A stretch of 64,000 bases of DNA from positions 724,130 to 788,129 of the forward strand of contig QNQO01000448.1 of NCBI GenBank assembly GCA_003290165.1, read 5' to 3'. The translations under genes and the position numbers were made by a program. Below the pieces are notes generated by a model. It made no database searches. It saw only the letters and a program-made list of their open reading frames with translations, and was not told where the DNA came from. Positions 9,978 to 21,076 of the stretch are shown here, piece after piece. Source of the DNA: Berberis thunbergii (Eukaryota; Streptophyta; Magnoliopsida; Ranunculales; Berberidaceae). Positions within the stretch are counted from its first letter, which is position 1; every line of letters begins with the position of its first letter.

Positions 9978-10987
9978 TACTAATGTCTTTGGCGGATAAT
10001 CGTTGTTTAACTTGGGATCTACACATGAAAATCAGTAAAATGGAGCAAAAGGATAATCATACAAGTCACCATATCCAGGTTGTAGTTAGATTCATAGTTG
10101 TGAACATTTTCCCATCACTTCCTTAGCAAACACAATACAACTTAAATACCGAAAACAGCCCGAAAACTATTTGTACAGATGAATCTTAATATTCTTGCAG
10201 ACACATGGAATGTATCTTATTGTTTCGCTAAGAATATATTTTATACATAGGGTGTCATTTTTTTATTTTATAAATAACTACTTCAGAATATATTGAATAC
10301 TCTCATTTATTCATATTGAATCCCAAACCAATATACAGGAAGTAGGAAAATTTAAGAAATTTTCGAAGTTTAAAGTTATTATGACTGATTCAAGACCAAC
10401 CCTTCTTTTTCCCCTGAAACTATCATTCTCATTAAAGTTTGAAAATAGTAGAGTGAATTATCAATTAGCGTAAGCTTCCTCAGAAGCATGATATCCGAAG
10501 GATCCCAAAACTCGAGTCGAATGTAAGCGAGCTGTCGAGTCGGGTGACTGATTGGTCAAATTGAACTCAGATTTTCGCCAAGTATTCGTCAAATAGGAAC
10601 ACATTGCTCGATCTACCATCCCGATGGACTATTGGTGGTTGGAATTTTTCATGAAGATACTCAAGACCTCTTGCTGAACCATAAGCAATTTTTACCCGTT
10701 GGCTCCAGCTAAGAACTGGGTCTGGTTCAGCCCCTTGCACTCCTTTCCTCCCTACGCCAAATAATTTATGAATAATTCATCTTTCAGCACATGAAAACTC
10801 AAACGGATCCTAGGGACTGACACTCAAAGTTGATAATAAAAGGAATGACGTTGAAGTTACCATGTAAAGTGTCATGAAAAAAACCTAAAGTAGCAAATTG
10901 ATAAGGCAAGATGCGGTTATTATTCTCCAGACAATAACCAACCAACTCAACGAAATGATCACTCTTAAGTCTTGAAACCATTGACAA
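9978..10987 (-). pseudogene. Captured fragment of a PTI1-like protein kinase gene
   Basis: Exon A (10987-10861): LSMVSRLKSDHFVELVGYCL, ILPYQFATLGFFHDTLHG, with a GCAG acceptor and GTAAC donor. Exon B (10751 to about 10483): [55 protein letters not shown], then AKI and a frameshift/stop, resuming [29 protein letters not shown]. Exon C (about 10019-9978): DPKLNNDYPPKTLVK. These match PTI1-like receptor-type cytoplasmic kinases (HRDIRSSNVL, DFNLSNQ, VLGTFGYHAPE). The frameshift removes the metal-binding Asp, and the glycine loop and most of the C-lobe are absent, so it is a non-functional fragment. Confidence 0.8.
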
Positions 10988-10999
10988 CTGCAACATCAA

Positions 11000-12535
11000 A
11001 GAACAAAAAATGCATATGAGTTTGTCTCAAACATTGCGCCTATAATTAAATCTTTTTGTCGAGGATACTGACCTGAATTAAAAAAAAAACCATTATACCA
11101 TAATTATTTAGGGTAACTGTTACCCTTTACCAACCTGAATCTTCCATATGAAAAACTTTAGCAGGGCAATCTATCAGTAAATGAAATTCTTCTAAAAATT
11201 TTCTTTTTATATTGTGAAAAAAAAAGTTACTCAAATCACTTTAAAATCATAGATTATGAAGAAGATAAGCTGCATAGAGTGTGAATGGAACCTCATAGTT
11301 TTCCATCTCTTTCTCCCATTCTTGATGGTTCAAATGCTTAGTATGGCCGATGTAGGTCTGAACTTTAAAATCAGTTGATTTCGTTATGACGTCCGCTTGC
11401 TACAAAAATCAGGGATGAAATGTCAAGCTTTGCTGAGAATTGTAGTTATAGGAAAATAACAGCAAATATTAAACCCTTATCTCCGAGCAGATGAAAAAAA
11501 TAAGGAAAATGGAAAACAGAATTGTTCATGGTATAAGGAATAACTAAACAAATAACTATAAATTGATCTCTTCTTTCTCAGTTGTCTTCTATTTCTGTCT
11601 ATGCTACAACACTGATTGCAATGCAACCTGTGGTTCAATTATAAGATTTAAATCACATGATGCTAAGGTTGTTCAATGAAGGGGACTCATTAGGTTACGA
11701 GTGTACCAAGATTTATGGATGTTAAGCATTTAATACTCCTTTCAGCAATGAGATAGGTTCAAAACTTAGAGTCTGTTTTAGAATCCTATGAAGACGACAT
11801 GTATTTGAATGAGCCAATGACGGCCAGAGCTGTGTGAAAATTAAAGTGTAATGTCAAATGACCCGGTAGCTCCGGTCCAAGTTAAAAAATTGTCACCGTT
11901 TTCAGTAGAGTGGTGAAACTAATGTTGTAAGTAGTAATCAGTATTAGTCCAAAAGCATGTACACTTTTTCTCACTATCTTGGGATGGTGATTTTACATTT
12001 CCTACAAATTCCAGTCATCGCCATTTCCTTTATTATTGTTCTAATTTGACCAAATGGGAATCTTAAAAAAAAATGTGTTTGACTTCAGTAACACTGGTCC
12101 TTCTAGAGTGTTTTACACAATAAAAAAAACAGAATTAATTTGCCGAAACTCACACAATATGAATTTTTCTACTGAAGGTATAAATGGAAAGAAGGTAAGA
12201 ATGGTGTTTTTTTTAAGAGTAAGTGATGTATCCACCCGTGTATTAATCGAATTAGACTCGTATAACATTTGGTTTCAAATAGAGGTACCAAGTATCAAAC
12301 TCAATGATCACAACAGGACTCACGATATCAGCAAATCTTTGTAACTTATTACGATTTAATGATTGATATATTTCCTTAAACATAATTCATACACAAAAGG
12401 CATTAATGAATTATAAGCATGCAGTAAAATTATAACCACATTGAAGTCATGATGATAAAAATGCTCATTTCTAGCACGAAACTTAACATTTTAATGACAT
12501 TTATCATCAATAAACTCACTCTAAATAACTCTTAC
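11000..12535. other. CACTA 1 interior without a recognised gene
   Basis: AT-rich filler. A short minus-strand open stretch near 11285-11400 (ADVITKSTDFKVQTYIGHTK) looks exon-like but I cannot assign it. Nothing else supported. Confidence 0.4.
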
Positions 12536-12614
12536 TTTTTTTTTTTTTTTTTTTTAAAAGCAAGCGTGGGGTATAAATGGGCTCCCCAGACCACCGAAAA
12601 GGAATAAAAGTACA

Positions 12615-14253
12615 TTACATTCTCATATATTTCCTACCACTAGCATCATCAAATAAATTTTTTTTCATGTCCTCCGCAAACGAGCTAGGCGTGACCTCTA
12701 TGAAGGCAGCGCTTGGCATCATGCTGGCCAGCTTGTCCGCTGCCCTATTCGTCTCCCGCATAACATGCATGATCTTGCATTCTTCGAAAGACTTCAGCTG
12801 CTCTTTTATACGTCTCATGGTATGCATGGTCTCCCAAGGAGGAGCCTTGATTGTTTTGATGAAATGAACTGCATTAGCTGAGTCAAGACAGAGATTCAGC
12901 TTTCTGTATTGTGTCTGAGCAGCCAATTTCAGTCCCATTTTGGCCCCTTGCAGCTCATGCAGAATCACAGAATGGTTCCTTTGCGCCCCCGAGCCTGCTG
13001 CTGCCTGCTAGCACCTTGCCTGTATGGTCTCTAACCAATACTCCATATCCTCCTCTTTGAGTTGGCAATGATCCATCCGTATTGACTGTGATCCACCCTG
13101 GATCAGGCTTGTGCCAGGTATGATAGGTGCTGATCTTGTGCCTGTAATTGATGTCCAAATTCCATTTGTTAAAGAAATTTCTTGCTCGAGGGGTATCCTG
13201 GACCTCTGGGTTTAGGACAATAACTCTGAGTCTAACGTCAGCCACAATTCTGGAAGTTAAAGTGGATGCATCAACCTGCTGTTTTTCGAACAACCTTCTT
13301 TTCAGTTCCAGCCAGAGGTGGTAAATAGATGCATTAAGGACCAGTTTGTTGATGATAGATCTTGGATCAGTTCCTGCAAATCTCTGTCTGCACCACTTAA
13401 TCTCTTCTGCCCAACTGCGAGGTTGATGTCTATACCCCATGAATTGTAACATATGCGTCCATACCTGTCTGGAGTATAAGCAGCTGAAGAACAAATGTTC
13501 TTCATTCTCTGTTTCTATATGGCACAGGCAGCATAGGGAGGATGGGAGCATCTTCCATTTCTTTAACTTGTCCTGGGTTTTCAAGCTTTTGTTCATTGCT
13601 AGCCAGCCTATAAAGCTATGTCTAGGAATTCTTCCTTTGAACCACACAAGATTAGTCCAGGGGACAATTGTGGACTTGTTTCGAATGGAGTGATAGGCAC
13701 TCTTACTTGAGAACTCCCCCTCTGTGCCTCCTTTCCAGACTATCTCATCCTTGAAATTACAATCAAAATCCACTGCATTGAGGTCTGCAAATATATCTGC
13801 AATATGGGTTTTGTCATTATTCCTTACAAACCATTGTCCTTCTTTGATCAATGCACTAACCTGGGCATTCTTGTTTAGGCTGGAATTATAAGTTAACTGG
13901 GAAGGGAACTGTTCCATCAAGATGCCCTTGGGATGCCATGGGTCCTTCCACAATGAAGTATCTCTTCCATTTCCTATTGCATAGGTGATCAGATTGCATG
14001 CCTTCTTCCTGCATTTGAGAATATTTCTCCAACACCATGAGGAGTCTTGAGGGATGTCCGTGATCCAGAAGTCCTTGCTCCTGATCAGATGCTTTTTTGT
14101 CCATTGAACCCATAGATTGTTCTTATTTGAGACAATATTCCATATGTGACGCGTCATGGATGCCATGTTTGAGGTTTCTATGCACCGCACTCCCAGACCT
14201 CCGTCTTTATAAGGGTGACATATTGTTTCCCAGCTGACAAAAGGGACTTTCAA
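12615..14253 (-). pseudogene. LINE ORF2 C-terminal part: zf-RVT and RNase H
   Basis: Reading from 14253: a zf-RVT domain (SAYHSIRNKSTIVPWTNLVW, RIPRHSFIGWLAMNKSLKTQ, LCCLCHIETENEEHLFFSC), a linker, then RNase H starting WITVNTDGSLPTQRGGYGVL. The frame breaks near 12960 and resumes as HELQGAKMGLKLAAQ, LCLDSANAVHFIK, MRETNRAADKLASMM. The first catalytic Asp (NTDGS) and the LCLDSANAV Asp are kept. The frameshift falls exactly between two conserved RNase H segments. Confidence 0.85.
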
Positions 14254-14262
14254 GTAGTTATC

Positions 14263-16371
14263 TCAAAAAGACCACAGGAAGTTCCTAAGAATTGCCGTAA
14301 GTTCGTGTATAACTTCCTTAGGGAGAACATAACAAGAGCTCCAGTACACTTGCATGCTATTGAGGACAGCCTTGATGAGAGTAAGTCTACCTGCGTAAGA
14401 TAATGTTCTGTTCTTCCATGAACCAACTCTCTTTCTGATTCTTTCAATGAGGGGCAGGCAATCAGTACGGGATAATCTGGTAGAGATTAAGGGCAGGCCA
14501 AGATATCTTACTGGAAGATCTAAGATGTTGAATTGTAATGTATCTGTGATCATCTGAAGTTCTCCACTAGGGACTCCCGCTGCAAATAAGTTACTCTTAT
14601 TGCAGTTGACAGATAAACCTGTACTCTTCCTGAATATATCTAAGACCCTTGATAAGGCTCTTGCAGAATTGTGGTCTCCATGGAAAAAGGCGATGAGGTT
14701 ATCCGCGAAGCTTAGATGAGTTATAAGAGGCTCCTTGCATTTGTAATGAATCTTGTAGTCTCCTTTCATTGCTTGATCTTTCAGGAGGAGATGAAACAAT
14801 TCCATAATCAGCACAAAGAGGTAAGGAGACAGTGGGCAACCTTGCCAGATTCCTCTGGTAGCCTTTATAAAGCCTTTTGGGGAGCCATTCACCGAGATGG
14901 AGTATCTGGGAGTAGATATGCAGTTATGGATCCACTAGATGAATTTTTCTGGGAACTGGAGCTTTCGAAGCATGTGTGTTATAGCCTCCCACCTTATAGT
15001 ATCATACGCCTTCCTGAGGTCAATTTTAGTTGCACATCTAGGAGGTCCTTCATCTCTATGATAGTGTCTTACCAGCTCATGAGCCAGCATAATGTTATCT
15101 TGGATTAGTCTGCCCTTGATGAAATCTGATTGATTAAGTCTGACTAGGCGTTGCACCACTGCACTCATTCTGTTCTTCATAATTTTTGTTAGGCATTTAT
15201 ACACTACATTACAACAGGATATAGGCCTGAAATCATTAAGAGAGGTGGCATTAGTAGTTTTTGGAATTAAAATTACATATGTTGCATTTACCTCCCGAAG
15301 AAGTTTTCCACTTGTAAAGAAGTTGCTGACTGCTTTGATGAAATCATCTCCAAGGATACGCCAAGCTGACTTAAAGAAGAATGAAGAGAAGCCATCTGGC
15401 CCCGGGGCCTTGTTGGAGTCTATCATAGATAATGCTTCTGTGATTTCATTACGTGTGACTTGTTTCGTGAGGTCTCTTTGTTCCTCAGCAGTAACCTCTG
15501 TTTCAACTGTTATGTTATTGATAATACTGTCATCATAAGGTTCCATATCCCCTCCGAAAACTTCTTCAAAGTACCGCACACATTCTGCCCCTATCTCTGC
15601 AATATCTTCTATCTTCTCCTGATTTTGATTATATAGGGATAGAATTTTGTTTTTCTTCCTTCTTTCCCTAAGATAGTCATGGAAATAGGCCACATTTTCA
15701 TCTCCCACCTGCATATGTTTTGTTTTTGCCCTTTGTTTTACTTCTGATTCCTCCCCTCTAGTTGCTATGACATATTCTTTGATGGCCTCTCTTTCCTGTA
15801 GTACAAATACTGAATTAAGGGGTTGAATTTGAAGATTTAATTGGGTTCTGTCCAGCTGTTGCTTTGCTATCAGCACATTAGTTTTTGCATTGAGAAACCT
15901 TCCTCTTCTCCATTCTATTAGCTTGTGTTTAACACATTTAAGCTTCTGAGTCATTTTGTACATTGCATTTCCATCTATTGGCTCTTTCCATGCTTGTTCT
16001 ACAGCTGTCATATAGCCCGGTTCATGTACCCAGTAGTTAAAGAATTTGAATGGTATAGGTCCCATATTCTTTTGCTCGTATAATGTGAGCACTACTGGGG
16101 AATGATCAGAGATCCCTACAGTGAGAAAGTCTGCTTCAGAGTCAGGTACATTGTTGAGCCAGACTTGGTTGACCATAACTCTGTCCAGCTTTGACATTAT
16201 TTTGTTCCTTCCTTCTTGTTTGTTGCTCCATGTTAAGTAGCAACCCTTAAACTTGCAATCAAATAACTTGACCTTTTGCACACAATTCAGCAGGTCCATG
16301 AATTGGAATGGTCTGATCTCATCGCCCCCTACTCTTTCTTGAGAATTCAAAATTGAATTATAGTCTCCCAT
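14263..16371 (-). pseudogene. LINE ORF2 middle: endonuclease C-terminus and reverse transcriptase
   Basis: From 16371: MGDYNSILNSQERVGGDEI, YLTWSNKQ and GISDHSPVVLTL complete the AP-type endonuclease. Reverse transcriptase follows: KAPGPDGFSSFFFKSAW, VILIPKTTNATSLNDFRPIS, KIDLRKAYDTIRWEA. The frame shifts between 14935 and 14892, then GIWQGCPLSPYLFVLIMELF and THLSFADNLIAFFHGD. The catalytic box, normally FADD, reads FADN, so a key Asp is lost. The last part (RYLGLPLISTRLSRTDCLPL, NFLWSF) is standard for plant LINEs. Confidence 0.9.
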
Positions 16372-16429
16372 GATCGCCCAAGGATAATGATTATTGCTGT
16401 CTATAGTTTCTATTTATTTCCATAATCTT

Positions 16430-16783
16430 TTACGTTCCATGTAGTTGCTCCTTCCATAAACAAAAACTCAGCAAGCAAGTGTATCCATTCGGCCAGACTG
16501 TTTCAGCAGTTATGGTCTGATCCGAGCGTGCGACAATGTTAACATTAACTTCTTGAGAGTCCCAAGCTACCCATATACGACCGCCTTGAGTCAGGTCATT
16601 GTTGTCCACTACTAACCAGTCCTTGAATAGGTGCTGCTGCATTTTCATCTTCTTTTCATTGCTGACCTTAGTTTCAACTAATCCCATAATACTGATTTTA
16701 TGTCTGTCTATAAGAGTTCTAACTTCTCTTTGTTTTAAGGGGTCATTGAGGCCCCGAATGTTCCAACATGCTACTCGGATCAT
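16430..16783 (-). pseudogene. LINE ORF2 N-terminus: AP endonuclease
   Basis: Starts MIRVACWNIRGLNDPLKQRE at 16783, nine bases after the end of ORF1, and keeps GLVETK. The Asn and Glu of these motifs are conserved in the EEP endonuclease that nicks target DNA. The frame ends at 16430 and the domain resumes in another frame at 16371, so one frameshift separates the two halves. Confidence 0.85.
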
Positions 16784-16791
16784 GGAAACAA

Positions 16792-18443
16792 TTAGGACAT
16801 GGTGTTTTCATCATCCTGGTGGGGGTTTTGAGTCCCACCACTTGTGCTGTCCATTTGTGTATTTTTGGTCATTCCCTGTTTTTTCCTACTCCTTCTTTCA
16901 GCTTTTGATTCCTTCTTTTGCAGTCCTATGTAGGTGCTTCTGGTAGCTATGGTGTGCACTCTCGGTTCAGTTAATGGGTTTTTACGAGTGGTTTTCGGGC
17001 TAAATCCAAGTGTTCTCGTTTCCTGCTTATGTGTTGAGTCGTCTGCAGTCATTTTCTCCTGTTCTAACTGTGCTTCTATTGCTATGTTACTGCTGCTGGT
17101 GCTCATAAGGGATTGGTTTGCATTTGCTCCCTGTTTTGGGGTCAGCTCTAGAACTTGGGATTCATTAGTATCCCTAGTTCTTGCACTGATATTAAAATCA
17201 GCATGTTGGTGCCCCTTGCTGTCCTGTTTTTCACTCCCCTTCCCATTGCTATCCGGGCCAGTCATGTTAACAGGTTCAGACTCAAATTGATGCCCCTCTG
17301 TCTGTGCTACCTCAATGTGCTGCTCCTGTGTGTGTTCCCCTTCAGACTCAATGTGGTGCACCTCAATGTGCTATCCCTCTGACTGTTCTACCTCAGCAAT
17401 TAAGCTAGCATGATTTCCTAGTGATTGTTTGGGCTGAAATGAGTGTTTCCCTCCAGCTATCATCCAGCCTTCCTCCCCCTTTGTGCTCGATACATTGCTA
17501 GGTTGTTGTTGTCTCCCTGTTGCAGTAGGACGCCAGACTTTGGTTCCTTTCTTCCTTGTTGTAATGAGTATTGGGCAGCCTGTGGTCGCATGTCCAGACC
17601 CCAAACAGTTGTTACAATTTCCTGGTTTCCAAGAATACTCAACTTTCACATTTATAGTTTTGCCATCATCAATGCTAATGGGAGTCGTATCTGGGTATGA
17701 GCTAGTAGCATCAATCTCTACGCATACTCGGGCATAAGCAAGCCTACTTCTACTCTCAGTTGCCTTATCCAGCATCAGAGGTTGTCCAAGAGCACTTGCA
17801 ATTGTTTGTAGTCCTTCTGGACTCCATAGAAACAATGGTACTCCTCGCAAGTTAACCCAGATTGGAACCGAATTAATCACCTCAATGCTTTCCTCCACAT
17901 ACGGTCTCCATGGACGAATTATGAAAATCCTGCTTGCAATGTGGATCGGTCCAATCTCCATGACCTTCGATCTGTCTTCTTCACTGTTAAATTGAAACAC
18001 AAAAGCTCTTTCTCCATATATTGACATTTCAAAATTGCTTTTGAGTGCCCATATTTTATTCAATTTTCTTTCACAAAGCCATAAGCCAATCTTTTCCCAA
18101 CAAAATTTCCTATCAGATAGTTCTCACATTCTTTCATCCTGTTTGCATGGTCCGACTTCCTGATAAGCACAACTTTCTTACCTTCTACTGAGATGGGAGG
18201 TACGTATTGTAACTGCGTGATGCCTTTGACATTACGGTTTGCAAACAATGCTGCCCAACTCATCACTTTGGGTGCTGCTGCTCGGTTCTGTGCTTCATTC
18301 CCTGCGGACAGTGTCTGGAGTTCATCCGTGTTCTTGGCTTCATCAAGTTCCAGTTCGTTTGTGGTCCCAATCAATCCTCTTGCTGATGTATCTCCCCCCC
18401 AGGATGGAGGGGGAGATTGGAGAGTCGACTTTAACTCGATCAT
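16792..18443 (-). pseudogene. LINE ORF1: DUF4283 and CCHC zinc knuckle
   Basis: The likely ATG is 18443 (MIELKSTLQSPPP). DUF4283 reads IGNFVGKRLAYGFVKEN, then after a one-base frameshift near 18062 continues NKIWALKSNFEMSIYGERAF, IGPIHIASRIFIIRPWRP. The zinc knuckle CNNCLGSGHATTGC lies near residue 155 of the second segment (CX2CX4HX4C intact). A single TAG near 17370 interrupts the same frame before a hydrophilic tail (to 16792) ending RRSRKKQGMTKN. ORF1 binds the LINE RNA in related elements. Confidence 0.8.
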
Positions 18444-18581
18444 GAGTCCATACCAACCAGATTCAGACTTTAATGTCAAACTCGAGCAAATAAATCCATC
18501 CCTCAACCAAACCACAAAATATAAAAGCTTCTCTAATTTATTAAACATAAATCATCAACCAATAGCAAAACACACAAATCT

Positions 18582-18830
18582 ATCATCAACCAAGAACACA
18601 ACAACCGTGCATATTTCCTCGACCAAACTACAAAAATCATCAATCAAACTTTCAAAATCATTACTTTTACATGTCATCAATCATCACTTCAGAACACAAC
18701 CAAGGCGCGTGTTTCCTCAATCAAATTTCAAAATCATCAATCAAACTTTTCCAAAATCACTAATCTTACCTATCATCATATATCATAAATAAAGAACGCG
18801 TCAAACACACTTATTTACTCAATCAAACTT
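18582..18830. repeat. Imperfect tandem repeats of about 100 bp
   Basis: Two and a half diverged copies of a unit containing CATCAATCAAACTTTCAAAATC-like sequence and GTGTTTCCTC or GCATATTTCCTC. They lie in what would be the intron after the captured DCL4 exon. No coding potential. Confidence 0.5.
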
Positions 18831-18853
18831 AAGAAACTAAAAATAAACCTCAC

Positions 18854-19040
18854 CTGATGAACCAACGGAACTGTTGGAACCAAGAAAACACACATTTTTT
18901 TCCGGTTTCCAGATCAAATGACCAAATTCCCAGATCAACAACACGGCTATATGAGTCTTTCCACATCTAGTCCCTAAATACACAATAACATTCTTTTCTA
19001 CAACTTTCTTGGCTAGTTCGAGTTGATATCTTCCAGAAAA
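18854..19040 (-). pseudogene. DCL4: Captured exon of DCL4 (Dicer-like 4), helicase Walker A region
   Basis: Encodes [47 protein letters not shown], then in a shifted frame [13 protein letters not shown] up to a GTGAGG donor at 18853. This is the N-terminal DExD/H helicase of Dicer-like proteins, closest to DCL4 ([20 protein letters not shown]), the nuclear enzyme that makes 21-nt siRNAs. The Walker A Gly is Arg here, and an A7 run causes a one-base frameshift. The rest of DCL4 is absent. Assignment to DCL4 rather than another DCL is by motif memory. Confidence 0.75.
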
Positions 19041-19059
19041 CCATGAAACAATCAAACAA

Positions 19060-19760
19060 ACAAACAACACGCAAGAACTCAACATCCTCTCCAAAAACAC
19101 AAACAATGTATATCAAAACACACAACTTACTTCCTTGCTATTGTCTTAGGATCCTTCACTGTTTATTCCTCGTCACCTCCTTCTTGTTGTTCAATTGTTC
19201 AAAGTCTTCAATCTACCAATCCATAACATCCATTACTTCAAAAATTGATACAAAAAAAATATGTTAGGGTTTGTGGTGAAAGCAAAGCAAATCAAGAGAG
19301 AGTGAGTGTGTTGAGAATCAAAGACCTGAAACCTGAAACAGAGAGGGAGAACACGGCGACAAGTAGAGCATGTCCGAGAGGGAGAAAAATAGCGAAATAG
19401 GTAGTCGGAGAGGGAGTTGACAGCTAGAAGGAGAGCATATTGGAGAGGGAGAGGGAGAGGGAGATGATAGCAGGTCGGACAGGGAGACAGAGAGGCAGAG
19501 GGAACGAACTTAATTTGGCTTCCTGCTTCCTTCCTTCTTTATTTCTTTGTTTTTTTTTTTTTTTTTATCAAGCGGGCAATTTGGCGCCCTGCGAAATATG
19601 ACTCCCGCCCAACCCATTATGATAGCATTTTGATAGCTTTTTCATAACATAAGCAAAAAAATGCTATTAATAAGGCATAGTGTCAGTCAATCATAGAATT
19701 TTGGTATAAAAAAAAGGCTATAAATATATGCTATAAATTAATGTGGACTTTTCTTGTAGT
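19060..19760. other. CACTA 1 right end, no gene
   Basis: Contains a GAGAGGGAGA-rich purine stretch (19340-19500), a T run at about 19550-19566, and subterminal ATAGCATTTTGATAGC-type repeats next to the right terminus. Confidence 0.6.
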
Positions 19761-19786
19761 GATTTGCCATATACTTACTCACAACA

Positions 19787-20810
19787 CTAATCGCTTGGGA
19801 AATATCGGCATTGTGTAAACCATGGCATACATAAAACAACCACCGCATTACCATACAGTATCTTTGACATCTCCATAATCTCCCCATTTGTAGAAGGGTT
19901 TTGCTCCATACTCAAAGCAAAATGACATGCTAGAGGAGTTGAAACAGGTCTAGAATCAACTATATTAAACTTTACAAGCATCTTCCGGATGTAGTTCCTA
20001 TGAGAAACCCATAGTTTCCCTGCTTTTATGTCCTTCCAAATCTCCATACCCAGAATCTTGGTGGTTGCCCCAAGATCTTTCATGTCAAACTCACTACTCA
20101 ACAATTGTTTCAGTTAATCAATTATTGACAAATCTCTACATGCTAGCAATATATCATTGACATACAACATCAACAATATAATTGGACCATCATCAAACAA
20201 ACGAGAATAAACACAACAATCATACTCACAACGTTTGTAGCCAATCCGTAACATGTAAGAATCAAATTTTTTATACCATTGCCTTGGTGATTGCTTGAGA
20301 CCGTAAAAAGACTTCGTCAATCTGCACACCAAGTCCTCCTTTCAAACTTCAACAAAGCCTTCTGGTTGCTCCATAAAGATGACTTCTTTAAGATCCCTAT
20401 GAAGAAACATTGTCTTTCACATCTAATTGTTCCGATTCCATGTCAAATTGAGCCACCAAAGCTAACAACACCCTAATTGAAGTGTGTTTCGCTACCAAAG
20501 AGAATATCTCATCGTAATCCACTCCTTCATTTTGTGAGTATCCCTTTGTAACCAACCGCACATTGAGCTTAACAACTTCATTGTCATATAAATGTTTTTT
20601 CTTCTTAAACGCCCACTTGCAGCCAACTAATTTTCTGCCATTTGGTTTAGGAACCAACTCCCATGCAAAATTTTTATGAAGAGATTCCATGCCTTCCATC
20701 ATAGCACCCATCCATTTATCATTTTCACTGCTTTCCACCACTCCAATGTGAATATTTGGATCACCTGTACCGGTAACAAGAGCAAAGTTAACTTTTTTTA
20801 TCCCATCCAA
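19787..20810 (-). pseudogene. Copia reverse transcriptase
   Basis: From 20810: WELVPKPNGRKLVGCKWAFK, LVTKGYSQNEGVDYDEIFSL, VAKHTSIRVLLALVA, then a frameshift; 20332: RLTKSFYGLKQSPRQWYKKF, and the catalytic box LLMLYVNDILLACR, where the family has YVDD. From 20104: SSEFDMKDLGATTKILGMEI, SHRNYIRKMLVKFN. At least two frameshifts or stops break it, and the D-to-N change would abolish catalysis. It continues across the CACTA insertion into the RNase H at 3950. Confidence 0.9.
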
Positions 20811-21076
20811 GCCTTTGAGGTGGCGTGGTTGTTCTCTTTGATCTCCCTTGTGTTATGGACGAAGGCTCCTCATGAGCCTCTTGTTGTTCCACTCCACTAG
20901 AAAAACCAATCTCAACTTGCCTTTGAGATTTTTCCTTGTAGTACTCTCTCCAATAGTTGCAACACAGTGTGCCACAACTTTCTTAACAATATCTTTACTG
21001 TATTCGTTCTGCTTTTGTTCTGGTTGCACCTTCTTTAACAAAAGGTCATCATCAAACCTAACATCTTTGTTGAAAA

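Larger units (their letters stand above)
12536..18443 (-). mobile_element. L1-type LINE (non-LTR retrotransposon) with RNase H
   Basis: Minus-strand element ending in a 20-base poly-A (T run at 12536-12555). Gene order is ORF1 with DUF4283 and a CCHC knuckle, then ORF2 with AP-type endonuclease, reverse transcriptase, zf-RVT and a plant-type RNase H. This is the normal order for plant L1 elements. Only a handful of frameshifts and stops are present, so it is younger than the copia host. Its 5' end is not fixed: the ORF1 ATG is at 18443 and the 5' UTR may run further right. I could not find a target-site duplication. Confidence 0.85.
3954..19761. mobile_element. CACTA (En/Spm) transposon 1, 15.8 kb, with captured host gene fragments
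   Basis: Begins CACTACAACACAAATGC and ends with the inverse TTTTCTTGTAGTG. The 3-bp target duplication ATT is seen at 3951-3953 and 19762-19764. Joining the flanks restores copia coding sequence without a gap. Subterminal repeats of the TAGCGTTT/AACGCTA type fill 3985-4250, and TAGCATTTTGATAGC-like copies lie at 19615-19740. I find no TNP2 or TNPA coding sequence, so it is non-autonomous. The interior holds minus-strand fragments of MSL, RGLG, F2KP, PTI1-like kinase and DCL4 genes, and later insertions: a hAT element (7033-7990), a foldback (9130-9322), a small MITE (9592-9709) and a LINE (12536-18.45 kb). Confidence 0.9.

Noticed and set aside
16599..17382. Plus-strand ORFs across the LINE
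   Set aside because: They are antisense to ORF1 and the endonuclease, which have clear domain motifs on the minus strand.
12520..18600. Target-site duplication for the LINE
   Set aside because: The bases next to the poly-T (AAATAACTCTTAC) were looked for on the 5' side near 18.4-18.8 kb and not found. The 5' end is left open.
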